64,000 nucleotides of DNA from contig JAIQZQ010000038.1 of assembly GCA_021777105.1 (NCBI GenBank), positions 53,600 through 117,599 of the forward strand, in the 5' to 3' direction. Position numbers and translations under genes: made by a program. The notes under the pieces are model-generated. The model was not told the DNA's origin and did not search any database. It saw only the letters and a list, made by a program, of their open reading frames with translations. Shown here piece by piece: positions 45,310 to 54,003 of the stretch (the first letter of the stretch is position 1; every line of letters begins with the position of its first letter). This DNA comes from Candidatus Anammoxibacter sp. (GTDB lineage Bacteria; Planctomycetota; Brocadiia; Brocadiales; Anammoxibacteraceae).

Positions 45310-46758
45310 ATGGCCAAACTGAAATTAAAAATGCCTAAACTGAAATTGGCGGCGATTATAGGCCCGTTGGCCATAGTGATAGTTGTTGTCATTATAGTTG
45401 TCAGCCTTCGCGTCTGTATTATAAAGATCGGAGTTGACCAGGTTGGCGTTAAAACTGTTGTATGGGGCGTCAAAAGAGGTATTGTGAAGAGGGACTTCGG
45501 GGCGGGATGGCACCGCAACGTGCCCGGCACCGTGCAATGGGATATATATGACAGCACCGTGCAGACGCTGGAAATGACGGAAGTAAAGTCCGGCACAAAA
45601 GGCCACGATGAACGCGACGTGTTAAAGGTCAGAACAAAGGATGACTATGACGTATCCGTCGATCTGATTATAAAGTACAGGATCAAAAAAGGCGAGGCCT
45701 GGGCGCTCAGGCAAGACATAGGCTCTACCGAGAGATATAAAATGATTGTTGAAAACGAAGCCAGGGATATTGCGCGTAGCGTTTTTGGAAAAATGGGCGA
45801 ACTTGATCTTTACAACCCGGTTGAGAAAAGGAAGCGCGCGCTTGAAGGCAAGGCGATTCACTTACAAAGAGTTAGCAATAGACACGTTGATATTATAGAT
45901 TGGCTTATTCTTGACATCAGGTTTGACCCGGGATTGGATAGAAAGATTAAATCAATTAAGGTGGCGGAACTTGAAGAGGTTTTAAATATTTCTAAAGGTA
46001 AGGCCGCCGCGCAACGCGGTGTAACACAGACTATTGACGCCGAGACGGAAGCTGTAGCCCTTGAAATCGGCGGTGATAGAAGCGCGAAATTGGTGGTTAT
46101 GGAAGCGAAAACCAAAAACAGGATAATTACAATCATGGCAAAAGCGAACCAGTATATGGTTGAGAAAAAGGCTGAAGGCGACAGGTACATTGCTGAGAGA
46201 TCGGCGGAAGGCTCATTCCTAAACGCAAAAGCCCTTGCCGACGGCGAGAAATTAAGACGTAGCGCTATGACCGGCCTTGGCGGAAACATGATTGTCGCTA
46301 TCGAAGCGGCAAGAAACATGAATTTAAAGGATTTGCTTATCTCCACTATGGATGTTGATCTTCTTAACATTGATAAAATGGTCAATAAACTTGGGGCAAG
46401 AAAAGAAAAAGAGCTGACAAAACTCATGCAAAAACTTGAAGAAGATGTTATAAGAGCGGAGGTTGCCGAAAAAAATCCTGAAGAAACCGAAAAATACAAT
46501 GAAGATTGGCGAAAAAATAGTAAATCTGCGGAAAAAAATGAAGACAAGGACAAAAACGAAGTAAAAGCAGCGGCGCCGGAAGAACAAAAAATGCCGGAGC
46601 CTAAAGCAGCGCCAAAACCAAAACAAGAAACTAAAAAAGAAGAGAGCCTTGAAGAGCAAATCAAAAAGAGGATGGACGCAAGAAGCAAACAACAACAAGA
46701 GCCTCTTAAAAGAGAGCCCGCGCCTCGAAATCCGGGAAGAATGGAATATATTCCGTAA
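45310..46758 (+). CDS. SPFH/Band 7 membrane protein, second of pair
   Basis: 482 residues: a membrane helix (about 13-38), a Band 7 domain (about 40-220; VDQVGVKTVVWGVKRGIVKR), a coiled-coil region and a C-terminal Lys/Glu/Pro-rich tail of about 90 residues. It begins two bases after its partner and shares its layout. The tails differ completely: this one is strongly charged, the other Gly-rich. Membrane scaffold or quality-control role inferred from the family. Confidence 0.87.
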   Translation: MAKLKLKMPKLKLAAIIGPLAIVIVVVIIVVSLRVCIIKIGVDQVGVKTVVWGVKRGIVKRDFGAGWHRNVPGTVQWDIYDSTVQTLEMTEVKSGTKGHDERDVLKVRTKDDYDVSVDLIIKYRIKKGEAWALRQDIGSTERYKMIVENEARDIARSVFGKMGELDLYNPVEKRKRALEGKAIHLQRVSNRHVDIIDWLILDIRFDPGLDRKIKSIKVAELEEVLNISKGKAAAQRGVTQTIDAETEAVALEIGGDRSAKLVVMEAKTKNRIITIMAKANQYMVEKKAEGDRYIAERSAEGSFLNAKALADGEKLRRSAMTGLGGNMIVAIEAARNMNLKDLLISTMDVDLLNIDKMVNKLGARKEKELTKLMQKLEEDVIRAEVAEKNPEETEKYNEDWRKNSKSAEKNEDKDKNEVKAAAPEEQKMPEPKAAPKPKQETKKEESLEEQIKKRMDARSKQQQEPLKREPAPRNPGRMEYIP

Positions 46759-47218
46759 ACTTCCGCATAAAACTCCCTGAACAACCCCACTGTTTTAAAC
46801 CCCGGCGTTTAACACTAACGCAAAATATTACCCTGCATTACCCTGCAAACAGATAAAGATACAGTTCCTGTTCAGTGAAAACCCCAGATAAAACATTTAA
46901 ATGTAAATCCTCTATTCAACAAATATTTGATAAACGAAGCCTACTATATTGGCAAATACTTAACCGTACAACGCTGATTAATTTTCCATATCAGAGGCGC
47001 GCGCTTGATTGCCTACGGCATTTTTCATTAATTTGTTGATTTTTTTGAATATCTGTGTAACATTTTGTAATATCATAGGCTTGATTGAGGCAAACTGAAG
47101 GCACGGCCTAAGTTACGTCGAAAATTTGGCGATAGAAGCTTTGGCAAAGGTGGCCTGAAAATATTGCGCGAAATGATAAGTTTGTCTTTAAGCAAGCCAT
47201 AAGAAAAGGGTTAAAACC
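46759..47218. other. Gene-free stretch
   Basis: 460 bp after the SPFH pair. No gene, terminator hairpin or repeat family was recognised apart from a short doubled CATTACCCTGC near 46830-46852. Confidence 0.4.
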
Positions 47219-47971
47219 ATGGACATGGACTCCTTAATTATTCAGATGCGGAATGATTATCTTGTGGATCTGGATGAGAAATTCGCGGAGATTGAGCAAT
47301 TAATCCTTGCCGTCAGATCGGAAGATGGACAAAAGGAGAACTACTGCCGGCTTATGCGCCACATACACTCAATTAAAGGTTGCGCGGGCTCCATTGGGCT
47401 GGGGTTTTTAACAACCGCTTGCCATAATTTTGAGGATTGTTTTAGTGTAAGCCCTGATAAGATTGACGATGAATTGGTCGATATGGGCCTTAAACTCCTT
47501 GACCTTAAAAAGGAGTACGCGGCTGAAATGCAATTTCGCGGCGAGGCGGATTCCTCCCTGTATGTATCCAAATTGCGGGAAATTCAAAATAATAAAGCCG
47601 ATGTTAAATGCGCCTCCAGGGCGCTTGTGGTGGAGACGGCAAACACCATGCGTTCATTGTACGTAGCCATCCTCAAAGAGCTTAATATTGACTTCTCCTT
47701 TGCCTCCGACGGCCTTGAAGCGTTAGGCCGCATCTTGCGCGAACGTTTCAGCTGTGTTCTGGTATCGCTTCATTCCCCAACAATCAGCGGCGTCTCGCTG
47801 GCTAAAATAGCCAAAGAGATAACCGAAGTAGACTACGATTGCAAATTTATTGTGGTTACCGGAGACAAAAATTTCAAAAATCCGGGCAATATTGACTATC
47901 TGGTGACAAAAAGCCCGGAAATGAGCCGTGAATTGATGGGCATTCTTAAATCTATTGCTCGTGTGAAATAA
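47219..47971 (+). CDS. Hpt domain fused to degenerate receiver domain
   Basis: 250 residues. The N-terminal Hpt domain (about 1-110) has phosphorylatable His50 in HIHSIKGCAGSIGLG. The C-terminal receiver-like domain (about 130-250) lacks the phospho-acceptor: where receivers have Asp in the LVLMDLQMP type strand, this protein has Ser183 (CVLVSLHSPTISG). The acidic pocket near VVETA is also incomplete, while the Lys in LVTKSP remains. It is probably a phosphorelay intermediate whose receiver domain is a binding module only. Stand-alone gene. Confidence 0.8.
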   Translation: MDMDSLIIQMRNDYLVDLDEKFAEIEQLILAVRSEDGQKENYCRLMRHIHSIKGCAGSIGLGFLTTACHNFEDCFSVSPDKIDDELVDMGLKLLDLKKEYAAEMQFRGEADSSLYVSKLREIQNNKADVKCASRALVVETANTMRSLYVAILKELNIDFSFASDGLEALGRILRERFSCVLVSLHSPTISGVSLAKIAKEITEVDYDCKFIVVTGDKNFKNPGNIDYLVTKSPEMSRELMGILKSIARVK

Positions 47972-47981
47972 TCCGTTTAAG

Positions 47982-48177
47982 CAAGTGACTAAAGTGATCT
48001 AAAGTTAAAAGTGAACTAAAGTATAGGTATATATGTTTATTATTTGCAGCTAACGACGATTGAACAATGAAAAATCTAAAGAGATCCCTTCCCTTTCGCC
48101 ACTTGCTTTTTAATAAAAAAACATACCTTAACTTTAGCTCATTTTAGTTACTTTAAACTTTAAACTTTAGTCACTTG
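47982..48177. repeat. Long imperfect inverted repeat between convergent genes
   Basis: CAAGTGACTAAAGT at 47982 and following and its complement ending at 48177 (ACTTTAGTCACTTG) anchor arms of about 50 bp built from AACTAAAGT-like words. The region lies between the Hpt gene and rlmB, both of which end here. It may act as a bidirectional transcript end, although no T-tract is present. Confidence 0.5.
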
Positions 48178-48241
48178 AAAATTGCCGATACGTAAACGGT
48201 ACAGGTAAATTCTTGAGATCAGTTTGAGCTTACAGGCTCTT

Positions 48242-49009
48242 TTAGATATTCCGTTGCTTCAACGCCTCAAACATTAATATACCCGCCGCCACGGAAACGT
48301 TTAGGGATTCAATATCTCCCTTTATAGGTATACGCGCCTTATGGTCGGCAAGCCCTATCAGATCAAACGATACACCTTTCTCTTCCGATCCCAATACCAA
48401 AGCCAAGGGGCCTTTAAAATTGACCTTTGTGTAATCCTCCGCCCCTCTCTCAGTCGCGACAACTATTGTTATCTCTGTTTTTTTTAATAATTCACCTGTT
48501 TCCCTAATGTTTCCTGATTTACAGATTGGAACCCTGTACAAAGCTCCGGCTGAAGTTTTTATAGCGTCTGAGTTTAGTTGCGCCGCGCCTTTTTTGGGGA
48601 TGATAACGCAATGCACTCCCGCGCATTCAGCTGTGCGGACAATTGCCCCAAAGTTTCTGACGTCCGATATCTTATCTAAAATCAATATAAAAGGGATTTT
48701 ATTTTTTTTATATAAATTGGTGAGAACAGTTTCGATATTCACAAATTCTATAGGGGATATGAATCCTATTACCCCTTGATGATTTTTTGATGTAATATTG
48801 TTGAGTTTTTGTTTAGGCGCGATAAGTTTTGACACTTTTTTTCTTCTAATAAACTCCTTTATCTCATCAATGCCGTCACTCTTTAAATTCTCCTGTAAAA
48901 GAATCTTGTCAAATGTCTTGCCCGCTTTAAAAGCCTCTATAATTGGCCGCACGCCAAACACCGTTTCGATCTTTTCGTCTCTGGTTCTTTTCGTTTCGTA
49001 TGTTTCCAT
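48242..49009 (-). CDS. rlmB: 23S rRNA 2'-O-methyltransferase RlmB (SpoU family)
   Basis: 255 residues. The N-terminal substrate-binding domain (about 17-90) begins VFGVRPIIEAF, followed by the SPOUT domain with its three motifs: ILDKISDVRNFGAIVRTAEC, LALVLGSEEKGVS and IPIKGDIESLNVSVAAGILM. RlmB methylates G2251 in the ribosomal peptidyl-transferase loop; assignment to RlmB rather than another SpoU member rests on overall layout. Stand-alone gene. Confidence 0.9.
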   Translation of the reverse strand: METYETKRTRDEKIETVFGVRPIIEAFKAGKTFDKILLQENLKSDGIDEIKEFIRRKKVSKLIAPKQKLNNITSKNHQGVIGFISPIEFVNIETVLTNLYKKNKIPFILILDKISDVRNFGAIVRTAECAGVHCVIIPKKGAAQLNSDAIKTSAGALYRVPICKSGNIRETGELLKKTEITIVVATERGAEDYTKVNFKGPLALVLGSEEKGVSFDLIGLADHKARIPIKGDIESLNVSVAAGILMFEALKQRNI

Positions 49010-49060
49010 AAAAGGCTCCCACTTTAAAGATTGTATATTAAATTTATTATGAACCGGCGC

Positions 49061-49100
49061 AAATTTTAACTTATCCCGGTTTAAAGCTCAACTCTATATT
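49061..49100 (+). repeat. 40-bp intergenic repeat, copy 1
   Basis: Matches 55182-55221 at 37 of 40 positions by eye (AAATTTTAACTTATCCCGG and AAAGCTCAACTCTATATT blocks). Non-coding. Confidence 0.6.
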
Positions 49101-49156
49101 CTTATAAAGCAGATTAAAAACAAAAAAACAAAAGGAAAAGTAACAACCTCTGTTCT

Positions 49157-49305
49157 GGTTACAAAGCCCATCAGACTGGGTCAAATGGGCAATTTTAGCA
49201 CTTTACAATACTATATATTGTGCTTGTGCGTTTCCCAAGTACAACATATAGCTCGAGATTAGTCAAAATCGCTGATATGACCCAGTCTGCCATGCTTTGT
49301 AACCC
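49157..49305. repeat. Inverted-repeat element of about 150 bp
   Basis: GGTTACAAAGCCCATCAGAC (49157 on) with CTGGGTCA is mirrored by TGACCCAGTCTG-CCATGCTTTGTAACC (49278-49304). The arms are about 27 bp with a few mismatches and about 95 bp between them. The outer GGTTACAAAGC word also occurs in the adjacent dispersed repeat. Confidence 0.6.
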
Positions 49306-49400
49306 AAAATTCCAGAAGCCACAGCTTCGCGTTGCGTTACAACCCGAAAAAACACGGTTTTTTAACGTGCTTTTCTGCTAACCGCCAACCGCCAATTGGT
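49290..49400 (-). repeat. Dispersed non-coding repeat, copy C
   Basis: The reverse complement reads TTGTAACGCAACGCGAAGCT, GTGGCTTCTGGAATTTTGGG, TTACAAAGC, with AATTGGCGGTTGGCGGTTAGC before it, matching copies A (about 14.9-15.1 kb) and B (about 16.0 kb) in order. Confidence 0.65.
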
Positions 49401-49682
49401 TTTTGTTCTACGCGCCTTGCTCTTCGCTTTCGCGGCTTCTGCTTTACACGCTTTACGCTTAAGTCAACATCCGTCTAATTAATTCCCAGATTGACAAAAG
49501 ACACAAGATTTGGTAAAGTCCAAGTTCTGTAATGGTATACTAATATATTTTACAGGGTTGCTAATTTGTAATAGGACAAAATAGATTAATTAAAATCCAA
49601 TGGTTGATATTCAGCTTATTAATTAAAATCTATGTTCAACATAAAAACATGAACTACTTTTTAGACCTTAAGGATGAATAAA

Positions 49683-49898
49683 ATGAAAAAAAAGAAGTGC
49701 GTTAAATATACTGTGCAATGCGCGAACGACAATAAACACATCTTTGAAAAAGTGTACACCATAAAGGATGGCACGGAAGATGTTGAGAGTGATGTTAACG
49801 CCTATTGTCCGAAATGTGATGAATTTGTAGATATCACGATTAAAGGGGAAGTTGAGCCTGACTCAATATTGCGGAAATTTGAATTTCCTGAATACTGA
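49683..49898 (+). CDS. Small zinc-ribbon-like protein
   Basis: 71 residues from the ATG at 49683, with AAGGA eight bases upstream; the ATG at 49674 lies on that site. It has one CPKC knuckle (AYCPKCDEFVDITIKG) plus an earlier Cys and His (VQCANDNKHIF) that could complete a metal site. No family name is certain. It is 123 bp upstream of the CHAT/NTPase/TPR gene on the same strand and may belong to that module. Confidence 0.6.
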   Translation: MKKKKCVKYTVQCANDNKHIFEKVYTIKDGTEDVESDVNAYCPKCDEFVDITIKGEVEPDSILRKFEFPEY

Positions 49899-50021
49899 CT
49901 ACTTTGGTTTCTTGTTTGTGATTTATCCAGTATCCAGGATCAGCCTTCATAAAACGTTAAACAAGAACAGATTACAACAAATCTTTTCACTAAAAATGAA
50001 CCTACAGGTTAAAAAAACATT

Positions 50022-53000
50022 ATGATAAAGAAAGAGATCTTACTGGATATATCAGATGAGCGTAAAAACAGATTGAAACTGTTAAACATCAAAATTATTA
50101 ACCATCTTGAGGAGGGATTTGATCTTCGTTTAAGCATTCTTAACGAGCTTAAAATGGAATTGTCAGGTATAGTTCAGGCGAATCCGGAATTGGTGAAGAC
50201 GCTGGAGGCTATTAACAGGTCAGGGGATTATTATGACGCGCTTTTCCTGGACAATGATAATGAGATACTGAATCTGCCATGGACAATGGCGATTGACCCT
50301 GTTTCAGGCAAACAGTTGGGCGACATTCAACAACTTTTGATCAGCAAGGCTCTGCCGGGATATTTCAAGACCAGTGATCAATCAATTGCGCAACTTGCGC
50401 CGCCGTTAAAAATATTGATTATGATCTCGTCACCTGAAGACGCGGGGCATAAAGACAGGCTCTCTTATGAAGATGAAGAGTTTCTGATATTAAAGGCTTT
50501 TCAACCTTTGTTGAGCGCAGGGTTGGCGCAAATTGATTTTACGGACGACGGCTCATGCGAAGCGTTGAAGCGAAAAATAACGGCAAACAAATATCATATC
50601 CTGCATTATTCCGGCCATGCCGTTTTTAATGATGAATCGGGCTATTTAATGCTTGAACAACCACTAAACCTGAATACGGATATAGTAAATGCCGAGGATT
50701 TCGCGGATGTTCTTAATTGCAATCCAGATTACAGGATACCGATAGTCGTTCTCGCCTCATGTCAAACCGCCAGGGGTGACAACGAAACCGGCATACGAGG
50801 CGTGACCAATCATCTGCTCAAGGTTGGCGTTTCAGCCGTTCTATCAATGGGCATGTCGATAAAGGACAAGTACGCGACGCATTTTTGCGCTAAATTCTAC
50901 GGGGAGATCGCAAAAAAACAAAATATACTTCTCGCCTTTAATCTTGCCCGGAACTCTCTAAAGCAGTTTGAAAGCTCAGAACTGGCAAGGGCCGGCGCGG
51001 TTTGCCCTGTAGGCCTGCAATGGATAATACCCAACCTTTACCGTAGCGTACATATTGAACATCCGGTTGACTGGACTGCCACAAATGAAAACCTGAGTTT
51101 CTCTTCACACCAACTTATCTTTAAACAAAACAGATTGCTCCTAAAACATGATAAAGACTATCTGTTTATTGGCCGCCGCAAGGATAAGGCGCGGATTTTG
51201 CCATGCCTGTTTGATAAAAAGCCCATTATGCTCAAAGGGCAAGGCGGGGTCGGCAAGACTTCCATGGCAGAACACCTTGTGCAACGGTCAATAGCGGCTG
51301 ACGGCAAGACCGTTCCATTTCTGTTTGATGAAACGATTAAATCCATAGATGATATCCTGAAAATAGTTCAGCGCTATTTACTGGAGAACAACAAACTTGA
51401 CATCACGAAACTAAACCTTATTGAAAAGGGGATAGAAAAGTTTCAATACCTTATAGCGCGAACAGCGGAACTGTGCGCGCCGGTCTTCATCTTCGACAAT
51501 CTGGAATCGTTTCAGAAAGGGCCGGGCGACAACTTTGCCGATGAATATCTGGATATTCTTGAGATAATTGAGCATCTTTGTCGCGATAACAGATACGGCG
51601 TAATTTTAACCGGGCGTTACACAATACCAGGCCTTGAATATGCAAAGATGTTTGATTTGAACCAGGTTAGCATAAACGATTTTTGGAAAAAATGCCATCA
51701 TCTGGAACTTGTCCGCATTGCGGAGATTATCCATAACAGTAACCCCGCAAATGAACCGCTTCATTACATGCAAGCAAAACCGTTGCAATTTATTGATATT
51801 GTGCAGCTTTTGCACCAGACTTTTGGCGGCAATTACCGCGCTCTGGAGATATTTAATGAATTGTGCAAAAACGGTCCTGAAAAAATGGAAAAATCTTTGA
51901 CCACCCTTGAAAATTTTCGTGAAAAATATAAAAACGAGACCAACGAAGTCAGGTTGAAGATGAGCTGTGACCTGGTGTTTGCGCAACTCCTCAGTCTTCT
52001 GGATTCAGAACAAAATGAGGTGTTGGCCCTTATGTCCCATTTTCGCGTTCCGGCTCAACAATTTGCATTGCATTTGCAGTATTCCGATGAAAAGGACATT
52101 GAGGATTGTGAAACGGTTTTACTTCACCTCCACGGTCTCACCCTGTTGGAGATATCTCTGGATGTGGACACGAACACTGCCTATTATTACTGTTCTCCTA
52201 TAGTAAAGGAACTATTGGCCGGAGTCGGGGCAACAAGCCCAAATCTCCAGTTTGACCATGACAAGGCTGGTGTTTATTACTTTTATAATTATCACAACAT
52301 AAGCTCATCGTTAACTGATTATGAGGAGGCGTTTTATCATTTTAATCTGGCTAAAAACAGGGACAAAATTCAGAAGATTGGCGATAAGCTTTCAAATTTC
52401 TATTACAACAGATCCATGTATGACAGGGCTTATTATTTTACTGATAATGTTTACAAACTATTGGAAGAGAACTCATCAAACTCTATATTAAACCGTATAG
52501 GGTTAATACTCGATATGTTCGGCGAATATGATCAAGCTCTACGTTTTTATAAAAAAACGCTATCAAACTTCCAAAAGACTGGCGATAAACAAGGAGAGGG
52601 CGTTGCTCTAAATAACATGGCTACAACTGCGCATGCACATGGAGATTATGATACTGCCCTTAAATATCTGAAGCAAAGTCTAATTATTCAAAAAGAAATT
52701 GGCGACAAATCCAGCCTCGGCGGCACTCTTAATAATATTAGCCAAATATACCGCACACTCGGGGACTTTGATACTGCCCTTAAATATTTGGAGCAAAGTT
52801 TAAAGATTATGGAAGAGAGTGGCAACAAATCTGGTGAGGGCACTACTCTTAATAATATTAGTCAGATTTACGATGCGCGCGGAGATTATGATACTGCCCT
52901 TAAATACTTGCAGCAAAGTTTAAAAATCCGCCAGGAGATTGGCGACAAATCTGGCGAGGGCGGTACTCTTAATAATATTAGTCAGATTTACCGCGTACGT

Positions 53001-53333
53001 GGGGATTATGATATTGCATTTAAATACCTAGAGCAAAGTTTAAAGATCCGCCAAGAAATTGGTGATAAAAGTGGTTTGATATCTACCCTGCACAATATGG
53101 CAATGATCGCAAATACGAATGGGGATATGGAAAAAGATTGGGAATATACTTCCAGAGCTTATGCCTTAGCGACTGAAACTAAGAACGCGGAAGGGTTGTT
53201 TTACGTAGGAAAGCATTACGGTCAATTATTATATGATGCCGGGCAAAAGGAGGAGGGGCTTAACGTTGTAAGAAATAGTTATGAAATAGGGAGGAATGCC
53301 GGTTTTCCTGAGGCAGAAGATGTGGCAAATTGA
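50022..53333 (+). CDS. Cytoplasmic CHAT protease - P-loop NTPase - TPR protein
   Basis: 1103 residues, no signal peptide. The N-terminal CHAT domain (about 110-345) has catalytic His199 (HYSGHAVF) and Cys247 (LASCQTARGD). A STAND-like P-loop NTPase follows: Walker A GQGGVGKTS at 406-414 and a Walker B-like PVFIFDNLE near 490. The C-terminal third has about six TPRs of 40 residues (GTLNNISQIY-x5-GDYDTALKYL, about 830-1060), nearly identical at DNA level. STAND proteins are ligand-triggered switches, so this looks like a sensor protease in which TPR binding activates the CHAT domain. Defence or cell-death roles are plausible for this architecture but not shown. Confidence 0.9.
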   Translation: MIKKEILLDISDERKNRLKLLNIKIINHLEEGFDLRLSILNELKMELSGIVQANPELVKTLEAINRSGDYYDALFLDNDNEILNLPWTMAIDPVSGKQLGDIQQLLISKALPGYFKTSDQSIAQLAPPLKILIMISSPEDAGHKDRLSYEDEEFLILKAFQPLLSAGLAQIDFTDDGSCEALKRKITANKYHILHYSGHAVFNDESGYLMLEQPLNLNTDIVNAEDFADVLNCNPDYRIPIVVLASCQTARGDNETGIRGVTNHLLKVGVSAVLSMGMSIKDKYATHFCAKFYGEIAKKQNILLAFNLARNSLKQFESSELARAGAVCPVGLQWIIPNLYRSVHIEHPVDWTATNENLSFSSHQLIFKQNRLLLKHDKDYLFIGRRKDKARILPCLFDKKPIMLKGQGGVGKTSMAEHLVQRSIAADGKTVPFLFDETIKSIDDILKIVQRYLLENNKLDITKLNLIEKGIEKFQYLIARTAELCAPVFIFDNLESFQKGPGDNFADEYLDILEIIEHLCRDNRYGVILTGRYTIPGLEYAKMFDLNQVSINDFWKKCHHLELVRIAEIIHNSNPANEPLHYMQAKPLQFIDIVQLLHQTFGGNYRALEIFNELCKNGPEKMEKSLTTLENFREKYKNETNEVRLKMSCDLVFAQLLSLLDSEQNEVLALMSHFRVPAQQFALHLQYSDEKDIEDCETVLLHLHGLTLLEISLDVDTNTAYYYCSPIVKELLAGVGATSPNLQFDHDKAGVYYFYNYHNISSSLTDYEEAFYHFNLAKNRDKIQKIGDKLSNFYYNRSMYDRAYYFTDNVYKLLEENSSNSILNRIGLILDMFGEYDQALRFYKKTLSNFQKTGDKQGEGVALNNMATTAHAHGDYDTALKYLKQSLIIQKEIGDKSSLGGTLNNISQIYRTLGDFDTALKYLEQSLKIMEESGNKSGEGTTLNNISQIYDARGDYDTALKYLQQSLKIRQEIGDKSGEGGTLNNISQIYRVRGDYDIAFKYLEQSLKIRQEIGDKSGLISTLHNMAMIANTNGDMEKDWEYTSRAYALATETKNAEGLFYVGKHYGQLLYDAGQKEEGLNVVRNSYEIGRNAGFPEAEDVAN
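52560..53130 (+). repeat. Coding tandem repeat, 120-bp units
   Basis: About five units of 120 bp encode the 40-residue TPRs of the CHAT/NTPase protein; the central three units share long identical stretches (ACTCTTAATAATATTAG), indicating recent duplication or homogenisation. Confidence 0.75.
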
Positions 53334-53575
53334 ATCAAGAAGATGGAAGAATATTAAAGATGCGCAAGCGGGATAAAGCGAAAGACAAAAATCAGAAGCA
53401 TAGAATGCTGATTTGCAATGATGAAAGCGGATAAGGTATGGAATAGCAAAGGTGCAAGGCTGAATTGTGGGGCGTAGCTGATGCGGAGGATAATCATAAC
53501 GGGAACAATCAAAACGTTGGAAGGGCAAATGTGGAGCCGTACCAATCATATTTCTTTCCAAAAGAGGCTACACAT

Positions 53576-53985
53576 ATGACAGAAAAAAGATCATTAAAAG
53601 TCGCAAAGCCGCCCCGGATACCCGTAGTTGGTATGAGTATATATGGCGTGAAAAACAGGAGACGCCGAATCGGATTGAGGACACGGCTAAATACTTGGCA
53701 GTGATGATCTCCATCTCTCTTTCAATCTTTCTGGCTGTAGGGAAAAAGACATTTGAAGATTCCGGGGACAATTGCCTTATAAAAATATCCGTTTTGCTCT
53801 GGATATTATCGCTCGTTGTTAGCTTTTTCGTCCTTTTTCCATGGCGTTACAGGTATGTTGCGGAGTCGGTAAAATCAATAAAAGAAGCGCACCGCAGGAT
53901 TGTGAGGGTAAAGTATGTTCTTTTAATTGCAAGCCTTGTTCTTTTTGTGTCGGCATTGGGTATTTTGGTGTTTTTGTTTAAATGA
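53576..53985 (+). pseudogene. Three-helix membrane protein, frame broken at A6 tract
   Basis: The ATG at 53576 has AGAGG eight bases upstream but its frame ends at 53704. The real protein continues in another frame: SWYEYIWREKQETPNRIEDT, AKYLAVMISISLSIFLAVG, two more membrane helices, ending GILVFLFK at 53985. Adding one A to the run of six at 53583-53588 joins both parts into a 136-residue protein beginning MTEKKIIKSRKAAPDTRSWY. The A-tract could be a phase-variable site, a programmed slippage site or a sequence error. It lies 242 bp after the CHAT/NTPase/TPR gene and could be its membrane partner. Confidence 0.72.
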
Positions 53986-54003
53986 AAAATGTTTAAACTG
54001 GCA

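Larger units (their letters stand above)
49010..49682. other. Gene-free stretch rich in repeats
   Basis: Contains a 40-bp repeat (49061-49100) shared with 55182-55221, a 27-bp imperfect inverted repeat (49157-49305), and copy C of the dispersed repeat. No gene was seen. Confidence 0.55.

Noticed and set aside
53465..53704. 79-codon frame before the three-helix membrane protein
   Set aside because: Only its internal ATG at 53576 has a ribosome-binding site, and the following family-like sequence is in the other frame; treated as part of the frameshifted gene.
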